Positions 1 through 10,329 of a stretch of 64,000 nucleotides of DNA are shown one piece after another. The stretch comes from Dermanyssus gallinae. Taxonomy: Eukaryota; Arthropoda; Arachnida; Mesostigmata; Dermanyssidae. The stretch covers positions 62,001 to 126,000 of the forward strand of contig QVRM01002284.1 in NCBI GenBank assembly GCA_003439945.1. Reading direction: 5' to 3'. The translations under genes were made by a program, and so were the position numbers. Numbering within the stretch: position 1 is the stretch's first letter; the number at the start of each line of letters is the position of its first letter. A model generated the notes under the pieces. It was not told the DNA's origin. It saw only the letters and a program-made list of their open reading frames with translations, and ran no database searches.

Positions 1-49
1 CCAGACCGTTCTCATAAATGACATTATTTTTAACAAGGAGAAGGTAATA

Positions 50-1010
50 GTGCACCTCAACAGCCTTAAGAGAAAGTGCTCGCATACTTCCGACAATCTT
101 CCCCCAACTTTATTCAAAGAGCTCTCTGTCAACTTGGCTGAACCATTATCACTGATATTTACTCGCTCCTTCGAAGGCGGTGAAGTACCGAATTTCTTTC
201 GGCAATCCATTATCACTCCGACGCACAAAAAGGGTTCTCGTGCAGCGCCAGAAAATTACAGACCTGTGTCTCAGTGTTCAATACCTTGTTTGGTAATGGA
301 GAAAATTGTGGCTGAGCTTTACACATTTCTTGATTCTAAAGACCTCTTGGACTCCTCACAATATGGTTTTACAAAGGGTCGATCAAGGGGTACCCAGTTA
401 CTGGAAGCAGCTCACGATTGGGCGCTGGCTTGAAATCGCAACATTCCTCTACATGTTGTTTACTTTGATTTCTCACGTGCATTCGATCGCGTTGACCATC
501 ATCTGCTTCTGACAAAGATGTCAGCGTAAGGTATCGGCCCCAGAATCATAAACTGGTGCAGAGCATACCTGAGAGACCGTACATTTGTCGTCAAAGTTGA
601 GCATAGCTAATCCGCGGTCGGCAGGAGTGTATCTGGTGTTCCACAGGGCTCATGCTTAGGCTCCCTAATGTACACAATATTTGTACAGGATCTCGGGGCT
701 ACGCTTCGAGATATTGGTGTTACCTATAAGCTGTATGCAGACGATCTTAAAATCTATGTTGAGGCAAAAAACGACAATAACATAGCTATTCTACTGAAAT
801 CGATTGATACCGTATCCTTATGGGCAGAGGACACCGCATGCAAATACCTACTTTAAAGTCTGCCGTTCACAACACAATACCAGACATTATTCAGTATATG
901 CTAAATGGCCAACCCATTCCTGAAGTCTCACGCTACAATGGCATTGGGGTAATTTTCGACCGCCAAATAAAGTTAAACCTCGCATGGATGAGGTTGTCAA
1001 TAATGTCATA
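50..1010 (+). mobile_element. Non-LTR retrotransposon reverse transcriptase fragment (CR1/jockey-like), decayed
   Basis: Reverse transcriptase of a LINE that would copy its RNA at a nicked target. Motifs appear in the expected order: PENYRPVS near 260, a QYGFTKGRS finger motif near 360, FDFSRAFDRVDH around 465-500, GVPQGS near 635, and the catalytic YADDLKIY near 735. The reading frame shifts at about 433 and again near 500-660 and 850, so three or more frames must be joined and the copy is dead. The YADD box itself is intact. Endonuclease and ORF1 are not visible because the element runs off the left edge or is 5'-truncated. Motif wording resembles the CR1/jockey group; the clade is an inference. 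Thumb-like sequence is lost after about 1010. Confidence 0.85.
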
Positions 1011-1139
1011 ATGTGTACTTAATGCTGTATCAAACCTTAGTGGTACCAAAGTGGACCTATTGCTGTCACACATGGATGCCATTCTATAAAAGATTTCTAG
1101 ATCTATTCTTGCACATTAACTGAAACACAGCAAAAAAAC

Positions 1140-1958
1140 ATCGACAGGTGAAAAAGAAGCACTGGCTTGTCTCTTAACAATAGCGCTGGGATGTATATTT
1201 ATTTGGACGACGGTTTCGACTTTACACATGTCACTCTGCACTGGTCACTTTGTTAGGAGCAAAGAAAACGGGAAGAGCACCGATGCGTATTGGGCGCTGG
1301 GTTGAGCGACTCAGGGGGTATAATTTTTCCATAGAATGTCGCGCGCAAGTGCTGAAGAATTTGAAGCGGATGACCTAAGTGAGACAATAGTATCATGTTT
1401 GACAGAAGAGGTGCAACCATTGAGGTTTGAGGAATTTGCACGAAATGATACACCGGTACGTGAGCCGTATTAGTATATCATTTCGAGCGATCGGCGTAGA
1501 GCAGCTACGTATAAAACATTGAGTCGAGGACAATGGGTGCGCATTAGAGGACCACTAGTAAAGAAAACAGAAAATAAATACAGTTCACCTGTCCGAGCAG
1601 TGGCACGTAGAGGGGCCGATACATGTTTGTTGGTGGACGGTATATTATGGCACCGGAATAGACTAGTGTCCGCCAAGCAACCGGTTAAAGCAGCAACCCA
1701 GCAGAGAATGCAATAATTAGTACAGACAAAGAGCACTGACTTACATTCAAGGTGGACCGGTGGTTTCTGGAAGAGAGGTGAGAAATAATCGTCGGAACAA
1801 TCATCGCAACCGGAAGAATATATCTCGGCAGAAGAACGTGACCACGAGCAACGGGAGTTAAGACGATCTAGAAGGACAAGAGCAACAACAACATATTTAT
1901 ATGATTATTTATGATCAGCATATGTAGTAGGAAAGGTTCAAAAAGTGAAGGGGAAAGG
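1140..1958 (+). mobile_element. Gypsy-type LTR retrotransposon Pol fragment (RNase H end and integrase C-terminus), internally deleted
   Basis: From 1230 a peptide with RIGRWVERLRGYNFSIE corresponds to the end of a Gypsy RNase H/connection region. It is followed by a linker (EADDLSETIVS, near 1370) and then, from about 1519, by the integrase C-terminal part ending at about 1716 (RGQWVRIRGPLVKK, then RRGAD and LWHRNRL). The minus-strand relative at 10.9-13.1 kb carries the HHCC zinc finger and catalytic core between these two blocks. Here they are missing, so about 0.9 kb was deleted near 1457-1500. Stop codons and shifts make it non-functional. It is followed directly by a purine-rich tract and an LTR-like end. 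Confidence 0.8.
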
Positions 1959-2125
1959 TGTAGTGTATAAGATAGATTGATGGGTGTGATGATCTCGATT
2001 GTTATGAAAGCGTAACGCCTGGCTCGGGGGGATTACCTACTACCAGGGGGCGCGATGAATGCCAGCAAAAGTGGTCTGAATAAACCAGAGGGCCACGTCC
2101 TGTGTCGGTTTTTGCATTGCGCCGG
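1940..2125 (+). mobile_element. Polypurine tract and 3' LTR of the Gypsy-type element
   Basis: A purine-rich run (AAAAAGTGAAGGGGAAAGG, about 1940-1958) immediately precedes TGTAGTG at 1959. This is the arrangement expected for a plus-strand primer followed by an LTR beginning TG. The LTR-like block holds an AATAAA polyadenylation signal near 2080 and a GC-rich stretch near 2030-2060. The first 95 or so bases recur, inverted, at 10903-10995 next to the second Gypsy copy, which supports an LTR start. The 3' end is not defined, because no second LTR of this copy is present to compare. The length of about 165 bp is an estimate. Confidence 0.6.
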
Positions 2126-2129
2126 TCAC

Positions 2130-2845
2130 TTGAAAACTGTGCGTGTCCGTACTATCTACTACGTAGATTGTACAATAACACCTGACAAAGGCATATACAC
2201 GATGAGTGGATAAAGATCTACTTGCTGCCCACAGATAAAAGAAAGGGTGACGCCACAGACGCGAGAAGCTACCAGGACACCGCTCACGGAAGTGAAAATT
2301 GCCGTACCAAAAGGAAACTGTTTCTTGACTGGCGAATGCGTTTGTAGATTTTGCGGTGATAGTGATATCTCACGTAAACAACTGTCAGTATATGGCGGAA
2401 TAAAATGAAATTGTCGCAAAACCGCTAAATCTGATCTTGCCTTTTTTCTAAATGTCGTGTGAATTCAAGCTTTAGTATTAAGTTACTTCCAGGCATTCAA
2501 AACAGTCGACGAGTTCGACGTTTACGTTGTTTGAATTTGATCGTGAATCGGTTTTATTTGGACAATGCAGCTACCTCCTGTAGGTAAAAGTTTAGGTGAT
2601 GCCGAACAAGAATTAAAAACATAAGTTTTGTAAACACCACTCTTTATTGGTTTATCTTATTACTATACAGTTTGCAAGGATTATAAATATTTGCGTATAA
2701 TGATAACCAGGTAAAACCCACCAGGTTCCTAGTCAAACTTAACAATGACCCCAAGTACACTTAATAATTAACACTTTAAGTGCGTACCATGTGGTCGACC
2801 ATAATCTCCATCATTATATACTGTTCCGTAACATCATCTTTGTCG
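2130..2845. other. Unassigned stretch between LTR remnant and TA tract
   Basis: No reading frame here matches anything recognised. A short frame at 2159-2419 (minus) and its plus-strand counterpart (a VYLLPTDKRKGD-like peptide near 2215) are too short and unconserved to call. The composition is unremarkable. Confidence 0.4.
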
Positions 2846-2924
<79 letters not shown>

Positions 2925-2926
2925 CT
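2846..2926. repeat. (TA)n microsatellite
   Basis: About 80 bp of nearly pure alternating TA with a few substitutions. It lies about 80 bp beyond the stop codon of the RING-finger gene. Confidence 0.98.
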
Positions 2927-3006
2927 GTTATTCTATAAGATCGGCTTCTGTCAAAAACCTTTGACGCTTCCATCCTCCAATATTCGTCTTTCGCGTACGG
3001 TTCTCG

Positions 3007-3648
3007 CTAGCGGTCCAATCTATCTTCAATCTCCTGCAAGAGCTCGTTGCGTAACTCGTTTTTCTCGTTCGACATCATATCGACGATCTCCTGTCGAACT
3101 GCGCTGATCACTGCTGTTACAGAGGAGCCAGCGCCCGATTGTGAAGAGCCGTAGTCGCTCATCGCTTGTCTCGCATCTCCGTCGTTGGCAATCGCCGAGG
3201 TGCTGTGATCTCCTAAAGACGCATCATCGGCATTCTGTTTGGCGTCGGATGTTTCGTTCAAGGGTAGAGAACAAGGTGGCCGCAGTACAATCTTACACGA
3301 CTTGAGGTGAGCTTTGAGCTCACGCAGTCGCAACGTGATCGTGCACTGAGGGCAGACACATTCCAGTTGGGCCACAAATGACTCCTTCACCTGGATTCTC
3401 ATCGCTGATGACGCACACTGGCAAAGCAGGCAGTGCGATTCGACCACACCCGGCTGGGCACTGGCAGGCTCTTGCAGCAGCAGCACGCAATCAGTACAGA
3501 AAACGTGGTTGCAGCTGCTGTAAAACATAGCTTCACCGGTAAAGTCACAAGCAGCACAGGTGAGAAGACTAAGCTGCCTTCGAGATGCCAACTCAATGTC
3601 CATGGCACCGAGATTTAGCAGTGGGTTGGAGAATGCCTTGAACTTCAT
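3007..3648 (-). CDS. RING and TRAF-type zinc-finger protein (TRAF-like E3 ligase candidate), intronless
   Basis: Predicted 213-residue protein. A textbook C3HC4 RING occupies residues 31-76 (C31, C34, C46, H48, C51, C54, C73, C76; core CNHVFCTDC). A single TRAF-type zinc finger follows (C99, C102, H114, C118). After a Ser/Asp-rich linker the C-terminus (about 183-213) is charged and helix-prone (EIVDMMSNEKNELRNELLQ), consistent with a coiled coil. RING plus TRAF fingers normally means ubiquitin ligase or adaptor activity in immune/NF-kB signalling; that is family knowledge. The MATH domain of true TRAFs is absent. The ATG at 3648 was chosen because codons further upstream in frame lack an ATG. 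A second ATG at 3603 has a stronger context (GCCATGG). No intron or frameshift was seen, so it is either a single-exon gene or a retrocopy. Confidence 0.72.
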   Translation of the reverse strand: MKFKAFSNPLLNLGAMDIELASRRQLSLLTCAACDFTGEAMFYSSCNHVFCTDCVLLLQEPASAQPGVVESHCLLCQCASSAMRIQVKESFVAQLECVCPQCTITLRLRELKAHLKSCKIVLRPPCSLPLNETSDAKQNADDASLGDHSTSAIANDGDARQAMSDYGSSQSGAGSSVTAVISAVRQEIVDMMSNEKNELRNELLQEIEDRLDR

Positions 3649-3844
3649 GATGGAAGGCACCACAGTAGATCGTACCAAGTAATCAAATAGAGAAAACGGA
3701 TGTTCGATTGAAGTTTGATTTTTGCTTTCGTTGAACTGTTCACGATGAAGGCTTTGATTTTGTCCTGATTCGTAATGCAAGGCAATGCGCCAGATACACC
3801 AGATATTCGCCTACGAAGTGATGCAGAAGACCGGTGTGCCACAG

Positions 3845-4860
3845 TAAGAAAACGTTACGTCTGTGCAATGTATCACCATTAGAAATCGATAAATCGTTTT
3901 CCGGTTTCGTTTTCATCAGAATGACTAACCAATACAGAGTTCCTGATTGTCACTTGTAGTTTGGACGAATTTCCGTTATTTCTCTGTGAAACGTGTCCAA
4001 ATTTACTCTTGATATTACTTTGATCCAATCTTGATCATTGCACTGGTTTCGACTAATAAGTGAAAGTTGAACCTCACCACTTAGGAGCACTGCGGTAAGA
4101 TTCACACTGCGTGCTGAGCAACATGGCTGCCGCGTCGTGACTACTTTTGAAAATTCCGTTGTTACTGTGGGCTGCATTTAGCGGCAACCTCGCTCTACAG
4201 CAAAACAAACTGTTTCATCTCTCAATTTGATCGCGTTGCTGTGCACGGTTGGTGATGTCTACGGCTTCAGCGGGAGAAACTTCAAGGCCTACAGCTACTG
4301 TTGCTGTTTCCTCTCAGCAATTTATTTCTCAAGATGCGAACGAACCTGCTGTTGTCCCTGTGACGGCTCAAGATGACATCCCGACACTTGTCCAATTAAT
4401 GACGTCAATCATACACATGATTTTGGCCTAAAGGTTGAGAGTAAACACCTAAAGTTTAATAATATTGTGTACAAACGAATAACCTAAAACCCTGGTATGA
4501 GTACTATAGGTTTTGCCGATTCGACAACCAGGATAACATCTTTACAATATTTGTAGCATGTCATATTTAATATATTTCAAAATAAGCTATGTAAATGCCT
4601 TCATCCAGATATATCAATCATTATGTGAGGCGATACTGGTAATATTATTAATAACATTAATTTGTTTTAGAGCGATTTGTGTCAAATCAGTATATATCGA
4701 ATTTGGTTTGACAAATTGGCAATAGATGGGGTGATACGATTCGTGTTGCATATTGGATGGCCGCGGGTCGAAGTTTGTATTAGCGCGCCATGATGATGAT
4801 GATCTCTGCCTGTTAGCCACAACCCGCCACTGCACTGTTTGAGCACTGTCACGGTGCCGG
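3845..4860. other. Unassigned stretch with short open frames
   Basis: Nothing recognisable. A plus-strand frame beginning at an ATG at 4255 encodes a Ser/Thr/Ala-rich peptide of about 58 residues (starts MSTASAGETSRP). It could be a leftover retroelement ORF start, but has no domain support. AT-rich sequence follows at 4440-4720. Confidence 0.35.
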
Positions 4861-4870
4861 TCGCCGGTCG

Positions 4871-4880
4871 TATAAAAAGG
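4871..4880 (+). promoter_or_regulatory. Candidate TATA box
   Basis: TATAAAAAGG lies about 30 bp upstream of a start of GC-rich sequence at 4900 that is open in several frames. It fits a core promoter by sequence only. No initiator or recognised gene downstream confirms it, and an AT-rich genome gives many chance matches. Confidence 0.25.
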
Positions 4881-5342
4881 GATGCGCGCTATTTCATCAA
4901 CCCTTGCTATCCCGAGCGTTCGGCGTAACGCGTGCTCTACAAACCCTCAGTCCGGCGGCGACCGGGAGGGACGTCCGACGGCGTGGCAGCGAAAACAATT
5001 TGGGCACTTTAACGACCGTCCCGCCGGGCGAAAAAGTGCCAAGATCGCCGATGCGTCTGGTATTTCGCGCGTATCTGCGAGCAGAACCGGCAGCGACATT
5101 GATGGCCAACTTGGTGAAATCCTTGGATCGAACATACCAAATGATGATAGCCATGCACAATGTACCTTGTGTACACGTGCCGGCTAGCGCATGCTATTCC
5201 ATCCCAGAGCTCCCTGGCGAGATACACATCCAACTGCGCTACCTCTTTCTCTCTCATTCGACTTATATGAGTCCATGTTGTTTGATATATATATGATGTA
5301 TCTTTCCCGTCAAATGATTTATTCTATTATTATTATTATTAT

Positions 5343-5463
5343 TATTGTATTCGACCATAATCGGCCGCTGGCGTGGGACGTTACTGTCTCCGACACATAC
5401 GACCTCGACTATCGTCTACTAGAGCTAGCGTGGGCGTCGGCCGCATTATTCACTAACGAATAA
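5343..5463 (+). mobile_element. Fragment of nuclease-type LINE (3' coding end, WDVTVSDTY domain)
   Basis: A 40-codon frame reads RPLAWDVTVSDTYDLDYR and ends ASAALFTNE. The same segment recurs on the minus strand at about 41845-41945 within a much longer LINE copy (there WDVTVSDTYALEYR), and a related VWGVTVS occurs at 41.1 kb on the plus strand. It is therefore a short truncated copy of the nuclease-bearing LINE family described at 40-43 kb. It abuts an (ATT)n run at 5325-5345 and meets the ORF1 of another LINE (5409-6646, minus) tail to tail. Confidence 0.75.
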
Positions 5464-6646
5464 TGCACAATGGCGCCTAAACGTGCATCTTCTTGAGGAC
5501 CACGTTGTGTGATGGAACCACCGGGCTGTACGCCTTCCACGACAGTAGCTGTGACATTAGGAGCCTCGGTTATCGATGCAGACGGATGCGACGCCTTAAC
5601 TTGTTGTAGAACTCTCGCCTCCATGATGATTTTGTTCCGCTCACCGAGGTAAGCCACACGCTGACAGGAAGGCGATCCGGCCACGTGGGGGCCACTACAG
5701 TTTACACACCTCAACTGTTTCGTGCAACTTGAAGCCAGGTGATCTCCATCCCCACATTTTTTGCAGGCCTTGCGAAAAGTACACCTGTCCGCTAGATGTT
5801 CCACTCGTGAACAATTGTAGCATAACTTCGGTTGATTGGGCTCAAGAACGACGGAGTAGGTTTTGTATTCCAGAAAGACAGGCACAGGCGATTGACGGTC
5901 AAAGGTCAGGATCACCTTGCTGAGTGGGGTCTTGCCAGCGTGACCTATCCGGAACAAACCTTGAACATGCACCACACTAGAATCTGCTAGTTCTTGGCAT
6001 ATGTCGTCGTCTGTAAATGCAACATCGACGCCTTGAATGAATTTAATGCTGGACGGGTTACCGTGACAGGTATCGACCCTATTGCAGAAAGCTGCGTCAG
6101 TTTTCTAGCCGCATCCTCTGTGTTGACCCATACAGAAATGGCAGCCTTATTTCTTGATATCTTGCAGTTAGGACAGTTAGAATGACTAGCCTTACATAAT
6201 GACAGTAATGTGCCGTTAGCGAACTCGTTAGAAGCTGAATCCTCAGTGGTCTTTCTCCGTATGACCACATTGAAGGCGTTGAATTGACCGGTAGATGTCT
6301 CCATTCTCAGCTTGTCTAACTGACGTTGCTCACGAGACATAACCTTCACCTGTTCACGCTTAGACACCGCCAGCGCAAACGATTCGTCATGTTTATCGGA
6401 CTCTACAGAGGAACCCTTCCTTCGCTTACATTCTGGTGTTACACCTCCGTAACCTCCGTAATCAACCTCCGCGCTGCAAGCCCTCTTCTCAGCCGGCTTG
6501 CGCAGCGGTTGGTCTCTTTTAAGCGATTGCGCTCCTGAGCCTGGAGATATCCAAACTACCAGGCGGCTTATTGCCGCTGGACTCGACCGGCATCGTCCTA
6601 GATTTCCAAATGCTTTGAAACGAATGAACGCAAAAAAGGTAAACAA
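5409..6646 (-). mobile_element. LINE ORF1 (Gag-like) with three CCHC zinc knuckles, frameshifted
   Basis: Nucleic-acid-binding ORF1 protein of a non-LTR retrotransposon. The C-terminal part (5409 to about 6050) carries three knuckles in a row: CYNCSRVEHLADRC, CKKCGDGDHLASSC and CVNCSGPHVAGSPSC (the last a variant). Upstream lies a typical ORF1 core (KVILTFDRQSPVPVFLEYKTY). The N-terminal part (to 6646) lies in another frame and is basic and Ser-rich. Reading backwards, the peptide of the C-terminal frame (FIQGVDVAFTDDDICQEL) continues from the RPAL of the N-terminal frame, so a single-base shift near 6040 explains the break. The start is lost, because a tRNA-like SINE head lies at 6645-6725. 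No ORF2 follows downstream, so the copy is 3'-truncated or rearranged. Confidence 0.82.
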
Positions 6647-6725
6647 AATGCCACTCTTGGGAGTTGAACCAGAGTATAAGATCTGGCAGTCGATGACGCT
6701 ACCACTAGGCTACGACGACCTTCTA
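6645..6725 (-). mobile_element. tRNA-derived SINE head, family 3
   Basis: On the minus strand an A-box-like TAGCCTAGTGG is followed about 45 bp later by a B-box-like GGTTCAACTCC, the spacing of a type 2 pol III promoter. No cloverleaf of a functional tRNA could be folded by eye and a T-rich stretch follows. It sits at the broken 5' edge of the ORF1 fragment. It differs from the two SINE families below, so it may be a third family or a tRNA pseudogene. Confidence 0.6.
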
Positions 6726-7160
6726 AGCCGTAGCGATCCCCAGCCGCCAGTTAGGCGCAAGCGTACGGCTAGCTATGACGTTGGCAAATCGAACACAGTT
6801 GTCAGAGAGCACGGAAGGGATCGGTACCCTCTGAGAAGTAACCAGAGTACCTCCGGGCGTATGCTATGCACCATTATAGAAACTCTGGATGATACAATTA
6901 TCACTACGAAGATTACAGTCAAGCCTCTTGTAGTAATCGATTTTACGGGAGCCAACACGAAACACGACCTAACTCCACCGCATCAAACGACGAAAGAAAA
7001 AATTATGATTATTTAGGGAAACGACTTCCTCTCCTTTGGTTTTTAGGAACGACCTAGAATCGAGCACGGGAGGTTGGATCGAATTCGCAGGAGGTATCTC
7101 TAAAATGAATCTAATCTCAGTGAAGATAATTACGATATTACAGACGACTCCCAACATCTA
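6726..7160. other. Unassigned stretch upstream of LINE tail
   Basis: A plus-strand frame runs from about 6650 to 7016 (peptides such as RDRYPLRSNQST and VKPLVVIDFTGAN) but has no recognised domain. It could be a retroelement remnant. No further support was seen. Confidence 0.3.
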
Positions 7161-7164
7161 TAGA

Positions 7165-7940
7165 ATAGCTTTATTAACCGATGGTTGGTTTACAATATTG
7201 CGCGTACAGAGAAAGCACACATTTACATATACGTATATTCATCACGGATCTAAAATTCGAGTCAACGGAACTGCTTTATCGCATGTACAGCAAATCGTGC
7301 AATTAGGTGTCTATTCTTATAGTTTCACGAACTACACGCCATTACCGGTTTCATAAAATAGCGGGTCAACATCTTAAAGTTTAACTTCGATATATACGGC
7401 CATATATATATATATACCACCGAGCTAGATGGCTTAGTGGCAAAGCCTTTGCCTTGCATTCGGGAGGACTGGGTTCGAGACCCAGACCAGCCACTCTTAA
7501 ATTGGTTTGCATGGTTTCCAATTTAGACACAGTAAAGGCCGGAGTAGAGTAAACTTAGCCATGACATGAAAAATCCGTACACGGGCAATTGCCTTACGGG
7601 AAATCTAAAAAAAAAATCATTTGTATACCGTAAGAAGTAGTAATCTTTAGGTTAAAGAGATTAACGTCAATGTCCATTGATAGTTTATGAGGGTCTCGGA
7701 TACTATGAAAGGACTGTAGTCCTTTACGAAATCGTTCATCAATGTGCCTCGAGAAGTTTGTACCTCGAGACGAGAACACGACCCCTAGGTAGGAGAAGTA
7801 CGAGACAAATTCTACAGATTTTAAACCTAACCGAAGTTCGTCAATTCCAGCCAATTTCCCTCCACGTCTAAACTTCATTGTCTTTGTTTTATTTATATTT
7901 ATTTTCAACTGGTTTCGGTGGACGCAAGGGAACAACATCT
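7165..7940 (-). mobile_element. LINE 3' region copy 1 (reverse transcriptase thumb plus tail), interrupted by a SINE
   Basis: The 7594-7938 segment encodes the post-catalytic part of a LINE reverse transcriptase: NKTKTMKFRRGGKLA, then FSYLGVVFSSRG, then DINVNLFNLK-like sequence. The segment 7165-7400 matches, with about 15 percent differences by eye, the block at 15580-16040. The same peptide, ELRLG.KS.EFVS.FSYLGV, is present at 16045-16233. Copies 1 and 2 are thus paralogous tails of one family in the same orientation. Copy 1 is split by a SINE at 7422-7617, which inserted later. No intact ORF remains. Confidence 0.8.
7422..7617 (+). mobile_element. tRNA-derived SINE, family 2
   Basis: The head contains an A box (TGGCTTAGTGG, 7430-7440) and a B box (GGGTTCGAGACCC, about 7480), followed by a non-tRNA body and an A-rich tail (about 10 A near 7606-7615). 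The polarity is plus, opposite to the LINE it interrupts. Its body differs from the abundant family-1 SINE. Family 1 also contains an A box with a GTGG core, so the two may share a tRNA ancestor class. Confidence 0.75.
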
Positions 7941-8040
7941 ATAATGTAACGTCTATTATATCAACATATATAATGTAACATCTATAATGTAACATCTATT
8001 ATATCAACATCTATGTATCAACATCTATAATCTTGTAACA
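7935..8040. repeat. Imperfect tandem repeat built on ACATCTATAATGTA
   Basis: Units such as ACATCTATAATGTA and ACATCTATTATATCA recur about seven times with variation. It directly flanks the 5' edge of the LINE tail. Confidence 0.8.
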
Positions 8041-8985
8041 CCCTAATCTAACTGCTAATGGCGACCAGGCGATCCTTTGGCGAGAGATTAACGCAATCAT
8101 CGCAAGAACACATAGGAACCTTTAACCCAAAAGAGTGATATCTAGGATGGACCAGTTTTCAGTGGCGCTTTGAGGTATTCAATCATTTCGCCAAACCTTT
8201 ATCTACTATTGGAGAATTTACCGTTTTCCATTTAACTGGAAGCAGTTCTCGCAAATTGTGCAGGCTCCTTTAACATAGACGACTCTATAAGCAGTTCATT
8301 CTTGCGTTTGGTTTCACCGGAAATATGCTAAACTTGGGGCCTTTTAAGGGCTAGCCTTGGCAAGTTGTTTTTTTATAAAATACTAAAACAGTCCATTCTA
8401 TAATTGCTTTTCTCCTATCTCGCACATTCAATCTATCTTACTTCCAATGTGGTAACTTTTCTTTTGGCTTTTAAGGTGTACTCTGTAGCTCCTAAAACTA
8501 AATGTTATGGTAGAAAAGAAGCCCAATCTAATTATGGTTCTACGACGTTGTGTTCTTTTGCCTCATTAATACTTGAGAAATACGCCAAACACCATGACTA
8601 GGAAAGGGGATTACCCGAGTTAACCCATGTCCCAAACAGTAGACCTCAAATTTCGGTTCGATAGAGTCGCTGAGACTGATTTGAGATTGGCAGTCAATTT
8701 TCGGAAAGTTAACGTTTTCGACCAACAAAATAGGGACGACAGCAGATATCTATAATGGCAAGATAAAAGCAAGATTGTTTGAAGACTAAGTAAACAGATA
8801 TGTATTCGTCCGGCAAACAACAGTCAGCATTTACGACACCTAGCGAGCTTGTGACAAAGACGCAGTTGCTCTCGCCACGCGAATCTTTGTCTTTACGAAA
8901 CATCCTATAATAATTCCCAAAAACTAGTTTCAACTCCCACGTATTTATTACGATACTATCAGTTACTCGATAGGAGTTCTAACTA
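8041..8985. other. Unassigned AT-rich stretch
   Basis: Only short open frames with no recognisable motif in either strand. Nothing could be assigned. Confidence 0.4.
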
Positions 8986-8990
8986 TTTTA

Positions 8991-9105
8991 TACATAGTCC
9001 TTTAGGTAAAATATATTTTATACATGGTCCCTTAGGTAAAATATATATTATACATGGTCCCTTAGGTAAAATATATATTATACATGGTCCCTTAGGTAAA
9101 ATAGA
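8991..9105. repeat. 30-bp minisatellite, about 4 copies
   Basis: The phrase TACATGGTCCCTTAGGTAAA recurs at 8991 (one variant base pair), 9021, 9051 and 9081, each followed by ATATAT(A/T)TTA, giving a strict 30-bp period. The last copy diverges at 9101, where a transposase fragment begins. The repeat keeps one frame open on the minus strand (a repeated ILPKGPCIIY peptide), which is a by-product and not a gene. Confidence 0.95.
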
Positions 9106-9107
9106 AC

Positions 9108-9575
9108 CATGACATCTGCAAACCGAAGCGACATCTGCTGGGTCCTGAGCAGGGCCGTGCCAGAACTGTTGGAAAACTTCCAAGAAGTATCCGCTCAAGA
9201 ATGTGGTTCCAAGACGATGGAGCGTCAGCACACAACGCCGCTGCAAAACGGGCTCCCCTAGACTCAACCGACGGGAATCGATGGGTTGCTCGAGGCGAGC
9301 CTATTGCTTGGCCAACGCAATCGCCTGACCTATCAAATCTCGACTTCGTCCTTTGGGGCTACTTGAAGAGTGTGATCTTTTTCGACCAGTCTCGAGTTTT
9401 TTTCTTTGGGGCTATTTAAGGGGTGTGACTTAAAGAGACTTTTGAGACTCCGTTAACTCACTACAATATACGCCGCTATTGGAACCGTTCGAGATATGCC
9501 TGACATATTTGGACGGTGCAACAAAACTTTGCAACCGTTACGCAATGCTTAATGGCTGGTGGGCGATCTCTCGAG
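9108..9575 (+). mobile_element. Tc1/mariner-superfamily transposase C-terminal fragment
   Basis: DNA transposase remnant. The sequence reads WVLSRAVPELLENFQ, then WFQDDGASAHNA (a catalytic DDE aspartate block normally written WFQQDGAxxH), then PIAWPTQSPDLSNLDFVLWGYLKS (second catalytic region), and near 9480-9560 a tail resembling the family's end (YWNRSRY then VTQCLMAGGRSLEQ). Several frames must be joined. The N-terminal helix-turn-helix part is missing. No terminal inverted repeats were seen, though the 30-bp minisatellite at its left edge could have replaced one. Confidence 0.75.
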
Positions 9576-9857
9576 CAGCCCCTGTACTAACAAACAGTTT
9601 CATTTGATTTTAGAGTAACACGAATGACAATGCAATTCAAAACGTTAGTTTTATGCATGCGCTCTCATTCAACATGTTCGCCAAAGAACCTTGCTACTTC
9701 ACATTGGTACAACACAAATTAATATTTTTACTTTCACTCCTAAACAAGACGTTAGTCTTGTACGACGTTAACACAACCAATATTTTTCTCTTCTTAAATT
9801 TACTCTTTGTATACACAACATATGTTTGCTTCTACTTCGCGAGCCGGTAATAGAGAG
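9576..9857. other. Unassigned AT-rich stretch
   Basis: A 65-codon open frame at 9653-9850 is hydrophobic and Leu/Phe-rich but has no identifiable homology by eye. Chance is likely in AT-rich DNA. Confidence 0.35.
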
Positions 9858-9925
9858 ATATGAAGCAATGCAAAAAGCAGTCCCAGTGGACGTTAAATAT
9901 TGGCTGAGAATCAGCCCAAAAAAAA
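9858..9925 (+). mobile_element. SINE family 1, 3' fragment
   Basis: Contains the family tail ATGAAGCAATGCAAAAAGCAG, then GTGGACGTTAAATATTGGC and a TCAGCCC-like end followed by an A-run. The tRNA-like head is missing, so this is a 5'-truncated copy. The tail matches the copies at 28.5, 36.4, 38.8 and 58.2 kb. Confidence 0.8.
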
Positions 9926-10143
9926 TATTTTTTTTGAATTTTTTTATTTGACATTCACACTGATGGCAGTTTAAGTAACAGATGGTAAAATAAGGTTCTT
10001 CTTAGCGCTCTCATCTGTATCTTTACTTGCCCCTACTTTAAGTGCATCGCCTCTACTAGAATTGATCTACATTCATCGCTGACATAAAATTCAATTCAAT
10101 TGCAATTCAAGTGATCCTTTATTGTTTTGAAGAGGTAGATAGT

Positions 10144-10167
10144 TATATATATATATATATATATATT
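10144..10167. repeat. Short (TA)n microsatellite
   Basis: About 12 TA units between the SINE tail and a CR1-like fragment. Confidence 0.9.
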
Positions 10168-10329
10168 CACAAAATCCTGTAAAATCGTGATAAATACAAA
10201 TGTACAGTTTATATTATTATATCACGAGTTCATGCGCCACGAAAACATGCTATTGATTCGGAAAAAAAGATGGGAAGTCTATTAGACTGAGAGATTCGTG
10301 CGTACGTTTTAAAATCCTGCTCTTTCGTG

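Noticed and set aside
4904..5296. Protein-coding gene downstream of the TATA-like box
   Set aside because: Frames on both strands are open, with no recognised domain or homologue; GC-rich chance frames are more likely.
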